A stretch of DNA of 10,272 nt from Gammaproteobacteria bacterium. GTDB lineage: Bacteria > Pseudomonadota > Gammaproteobacteria > SZUA-229. Each line of letters opens with the position of its first letter. Within the stretch, counting starts at the first letter, position 1. Shown piece by piece: positions 7,629 to 10,272 of this stretch. The translations under genes and the position numbers were made by a program. The notes below the pieces were generated by a model. It was not told the DNA's origin, searched no databases, and saw only the letters and a list, made by a program, of their open reading frames with translations. The DNA lies in assembly GCA_023136715.1 (NCBI GenBank), contig JAGLQT010000154.1, positions 1 to 10,272 on the forward strand, given 5' to 3'.

Positions 7629-8447
7629 ATGTTTGAGGCTATTAATGTTCAGGAAATGATGGATGTCTACGTGATTCCATGGACGATTAACATCACCATG
7701 GCGATCATAATATTTGTAGTGGGTAAGTTTGCTATTGGTGTAGTCACCAGTTTGGTTCGCAAGCTGATGTCGAAGGCAAAGCTTGATAATATCCTGGTTG
7801 ATTTTATTAGTTCGATAATCAAAACGATTTTATTATTGTTTGTTGTTATCGCATCTCTGAATCAGCTGGGTGTTGATACTACCTCGTTAATCGCTCTAAT
7901 CGGTGCAGCTGGTCTTGCTATTGGTCTATCATTGCAGAGCACCTTGCAGAATCTAGCGGCCGGCGTGATGTTGATTATTTTTCGCCCATTTAAAGGTGGC
8001 GATTTTATAGATGCAGGCGGTGTGATGGGAACAGTAGAGAAGATAAATATCTTCAATACTGTTATGCGTACCGGTGATAACCGTGAAATCATCGTTCCCA
8101 ATGGCTCTATCTACGGTGGCACAATCACCAATTACTCGGCGCGTGAAACAAGACGTGTCGACATGGTTTTTGGTATTGGATACAACGATGATTTACGCAA
8201 AGCCAAGGATATCATCAAGGGGATTCTGGATGCTGATGAACGAGTACTGAGTGATCCTGAGCCATTGGTGGCCGTGGCAGAGCTTGCTGATAGTAGCGTC
8301 AATTTTAATGTCCGGCCATGGTGCAAATCCGGTGATTACTGGGATATCTATTACGATACCCATGAAAACATCAAGCTAACATTTGAAGAAGCCGGTATTT
8401 CCATTCCATATCCGCAGATGGATGTGCATATGGATAAGGTTAATTAA
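7629..8447 (+). CDS. mscS: Small-conductance mechanosensitive channel, MscS family
   Basis: The 272-residue product is close in size to E. coli MscS (286) and has the same plan. It forms a heptameric inner-membrane pore that opens on membrane tension and releases solutes after hypo-osmotic shock. Three hydrophobic helices are seen: TM1 about 16-40, TM2 about 57-79, and the pore-lining TM3 about 85-120, with the Gly/Ala-rich pattern GAAGLAIGL followed by QNLAAGV and FRPFKGGD. The cytoplasmic beta domain follows with MRTGDNREIIVPNG near 146-159 and TNYS near 167-170. The alpha-beta vestibule ends in a conserved C-terminal SIPYPQMDVHM. It lacks the long N-terminal extensions of MscK or YbdG types. 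The start is chosen on the ribosome binding site; an in-frame ATG at 7602 would add nine residues. The DUF481 gene begins 24 bases after the stop, so the two are probably cotranscribed. Confidence 0.95.
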   Translation: MFEAINVQEMMDVYVIPWTINITMAIIIFVVGKFAIGVVTSLVRKLMSKAKLDNILVDFISSIIKTILLLFVVIASLNQLGVDTTSLIALIGAAGLAIGLSLQSTLQNLAAGVMLIIFRPFKGGDFIDAGGVMGTVEKINIFNTVMRTGDNREIIVPNGSIYGGTITNYSARETRRVDMVFGIGYNDDLRKAKDIIKGILDADERVLSDPEPLVAVAELADSSVNFNVRPWCKSGDYWDIYYDTHENIKLTFEEAGISIPYPQMDVHMDKVN

Positions 8448-8471
8448 GAGAGTGAAATTGAAAAAAATAAA

Positions 8472-9260
8472 ATGAAAAGTAGAAGTATGAATTTTGTAAA
8501 AATTTTTAGTGCAGCCAGTCTTCTGGTTTTTTCATCAGCGAGTCTTGCTGATGAAGGGAAAAAATCACCATGGAAAAGTTCTGCTGAGCTTGGCTATGTG
8601 CATGTCTCTGGTAATACCAATACGGAAACGGTTAAAGCAGCTTTTGATATTTCGTACGAAGCTGATAGCTGGGCACATAAAGCGCATGCTGAAGCGCTGT
8701 CTTCTAAGAGTGAAACCACAGATGATACGGTTGTGCCGGAAGTGACAATGGAAGAACGTACTGCGGCAAAATGGCTGGTTTCAGCGCAATCGGATTACAA
8801 GTTCAAGGACTATGATTACTTTTACGGACTGTTGAGTTACGAGGACGATCGTTTTAGTGGTTTTGAGTATCAGGCAAAAATCGGTCTTGGTTATGGTCGT
8901 CGTGTAATACATACAGAAAATCATGAACTAAGGCTTGAAATCGGTCCTGGTTATCGCACATACAGACTTGAACAGGCGGCGCCCCCGGCTCTTGCTGAAG
9001 AGACGCGTGATGAAACATTGATACGTGCAAATGCCGGTTATACCTGGAAACTCTCAGAGACCTCAAAGTTTACAGAAGACCTAACCTATGAAGCCGGTGA
9101 AGATCAGGATGAATGGAAGTCGGTGACAGGTTTAACAGCAAAGATTAATAGTACATTAGCGATGAAGATATCACACACCGTTAAGCATCTGGAAGAGGTA
9201 CCAGCTGGTAGTGAGAACTACGACAGAGAAACTGCCGTGACGCTGGTGTTTACCTTCTGA
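8472..9260 (+). CDS. DUF481 family outer membrane protein (YdiY-like)
   Basis: The product has 262 residues. A Sec signal peptide is clear: basic start, hydrophobic core about 8-25 (IFSAASLLVF) and an AxxA-type cleavage after SLA at residue 26. The mature part opens with SAELGYVHVSGNTNTE, the hallmark of the DUF481 family, and continues with alternating polar and aromatic strands ending in TLVFTF, a C-terminal Phe as recognised by the BAM machinery. It is therefore probably a monomeric outer membrane beta-barrel. Family members are sometimes labelled salt-induced outer membrane protein, but the molecular function is not known. Met6 (base 8487) is an alternative start; neither ATG has a strong Shine-Dalgarno, and the bases before 8472 are mostly A. 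The 24-base gap after mscS and the terminator after it suggest a two-gene operon. Confidence 0.88.
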   Translation: MKSRSMNFVKIFSAASLLVFSSASLADEGKKSPWKSSAELGYVHVSGNTNTETVKAAFDISYEADSWAHKAHAEALSSKSETTDDTVVPEVTMEERTAAKWLVSAQSDYKFKDYDYFYGLLSYEDDRFSGFEYQAKIGLGYGRRVIHTENHELRLEIGPGYRTYRLEQAAPPALAEETRDETLIRANAGYTWKLSETSKFTEDLTYEAGEDQDEWKSVTGLTAKINSTLAMKISHTVKHLEEVPAGSENYDRETAVTLVFTF

Positions 9261-9291
9261 TCAATTCTTTTATTCATTAATTGCAGTTACA

Positions 9292-9329
9292 AAAAAAACC
9301 GTGCAGGTATTTTCATGCATGGTTTTTTT
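9292..9329. terminator. Bidirectional terminator between DUF481 gene and transporter
   Basis: Seven A plus CCGTGCA (9292-9305) pair with TGCATGG plus seven T (9316-9329), with one G-T wobble and a 10-base loop. It has an A-tract on one side and a T-tract on the other, so it can end the plus-strand mscS-DUF481 transcript and the minus-strand transporter transcript. Its right end overlaps the transporter stop codon (9330-9328) by two bases. Confidence 0.9.
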
Positions 9330-10272
9330 ATGGATTATTTAAAGCAGAGCCTGTGGCCCATTCTGGAATAATAGAGGCGTCAATTGAGAATATTTGCATG
9401 CCCCAGAAGTAAGTTACCAATGTAATCATAGTGATGGCGAGCAGGTTGATTATGAAGCCGGTTATAACCATGTCGCGTATCTTTAAATGGCCTGAAGCAA
9501 AAACAATGGCATTAGGTGGTGTTGCGACAGGCATCATGAATGCCATGGATGCAGATAGGGTTACCGGTAACATTAATAAGAGCGGGTTCAGTTCAATAGC
9601 TTTGGCGACAGAGGCAACTAGTGGCAACAGCATTTCTGCTGTGGCTGTATTGGATGTGACTTCGGTAAGAAATACAACCATGCCAGAGATGGCCGCAATG
9701 AGTGAAAGAATATTGGCATCTTGCAGACCAATAAATTGCTGGCCGATAAATTCTGATAGACCACTGGCAGTAAAGCCTTTGGCTAAAGCAAAGCCACCAC
9801 CAAACAATAAAACAATTTTCCAGGGTAGCTCGCTGATAGTTTCAACATCAGCAATTTTTTTAAATTGTGCCTGGTTCTTTGTCGGAATTGCAAACAGGAT
9901 TAAAGCTGAGGCAATAGCAACAGTGCCATCATTAATCAGGTTGGCATGTTCAAGCAGGCGTGACCAGCCAGGGATAATGAAATCGCCAAGAATAATATCT
10001 TTCCTGAATATCCAGCAGAAAGCAGTAGCCATAAAAACACTGGCAACGACTTTCTCTTCGAAGGACATCCGCTTCTTTTTTGTGTCGCTGACATTGTTAT
10101 TATCAGACAGTGAAGGAAAATGACTTCCTGTATAACGCGAAGTAATGACGTACCAGGTTGTAAATAACATGCCTACCGAAATAGGCAGGGCAAACATTAA
10201 CCATTGGGCAAAAGTAATTTCTGGTGCTGAAGGGAAGGTGATCTCAAAAATTCGTTGCATGGCCATGTTCGG
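9328..10272 (-). CDS. DASS/SLC13-type anion:Na+ symporter, 5'-truncated
   Basis: The frame is open from the right edge to TAA at 9330-9328, giving 314 residues, the C-terminal part of a transporter normally of about 450-600. Two signatures of the divalent anion:Na+ symporter family are seen: TSNTATAE, with Ser207-Asn208-Thr209 in the re-entrant substrate and Na+ site, and PVATPPNAIVF, with Thr251-Pro-Pro-Asn254. Several membrane helices surround them, such as WLMFALPISVGML, IVLLFGGGFALAKGF and the last segment near the C-terminus. It probably imports dicarboxylates or related anions with Na+ in the inner membrane; the substrate is not decided by these motifs. The first in-frame ATG (10266) is not the likely start. 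The codons just upstream read Pro-Asn, as expected if they end a GTPPN motif of the N-terminal repeat, and most of that repeat is missing. It is convergent with the DUF481 gene and shares its terminator. Confidence 0.93.
   Translation of the reverse strand, partial: PNMAMQRIFEITFPSAPEITFAQWLMFALPISVGMLFTTWYVITSRYTGSHFPSLSDNNNVSDTKKKRMSFEEKVVASVFMATAFCWIFRKDIILGDFIIPGWSRLLEHANLINDGTVAIASALILFAIPTKNQAQFKKIADVETISELPWKIVLLFGGGFALAKGFTASGLSEFIGQQFIGLQDANILSLIAAISGMVVFLTEVTSNTATAEMLLPLVASVAKAIELNPLLLMLPVTLSASMAFMMPVATPPNAIVFASGHLKIRDMVITGFIINLLAITMITLVTYFWGMQIFSIDASIIPEWATGSALNNP

Noticed and set aside
9431..10123. Long plus-strand open frame of 230 codons opposite the transporter.
   Set aside because: It is antisense to a gene with clear SLC13/DASS motifs and shows no domain of its own; such shadows are common opposite hydrophobic proteins.

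Overview
This window looks like chromosomal DNA of a moderately AT-leaning gammaproteobacterium. I infer this from the combination of a two-subunit bacterial glutamate synthase (gltB-gltD), a PilZ protein, an E. coli-type small MscS channel, a DUF481 outer membrane protein with a Gram-negative signal peptide and C-terminal Phe, and a diheme c-type cytochrome. The genus cannot be named from the sequence alone. No mobile element, CRISPR array, rRNA or tRNA was seen, and the content is mostly core metabolism and envelope homeostasis.

Layout, left to right. (1) The 3' part of a diheme cytochrome c gene runs off the left edge and ends at 543, followed by a clear intrinsic terminator (604-636). (2) A 261-base gap holds a weak promoter and a short leader before gltB (805-5400) and gltD (5452-6930), the large and small subunits of NADPH-dependent glutamate synthase, 51 bases apart and surely one operon. 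(3) A PilZ-domain gene on the minus strand (7314-6922) is convergent with gltD and overlaps its last 9 bases. (4) A 314-base non-genic stretch (7315-7628) separates the PilZ gene from a plus-strand mscS. It carries a promoter-like element with a perfect TTGACA, an inverted repeat lying within that promoter, and a hairpin plus T-tract about 80 bases downstream. This is the least explained part of the window. (5) mscS (start moved to 7629 because of a good Shine-Dalgarno) is followed after 24 bases by a DUF481 outer membrane protein gene, probably one operon. (6) A bidirectional terminator (9292-9329) separates that operon from a convergent SLC13/DASS-type transporter gene that runs off the right edge.

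How they work together. GltBD makes glutamate from glutamine and 2-oxoglutarate, the nitrogen-assimilation partner of glutamine synthetase. The mscS-DUF481 pair joins an inner-membrane tension-gated channel with an outer-membrane barrel of a family often called salt-induced, which suggests an osmotic or envelope-stress unit. The PilZ protein is a probable cyclic-di-GMP receptor read away from mscS. The transporter is probably a Na+-coupled dicarboxylate/anion importer. No undescribed multi-gene system is evident; the candidate novelty is the possible small RNA or attenuated leader between the PilZ gene and mscS.
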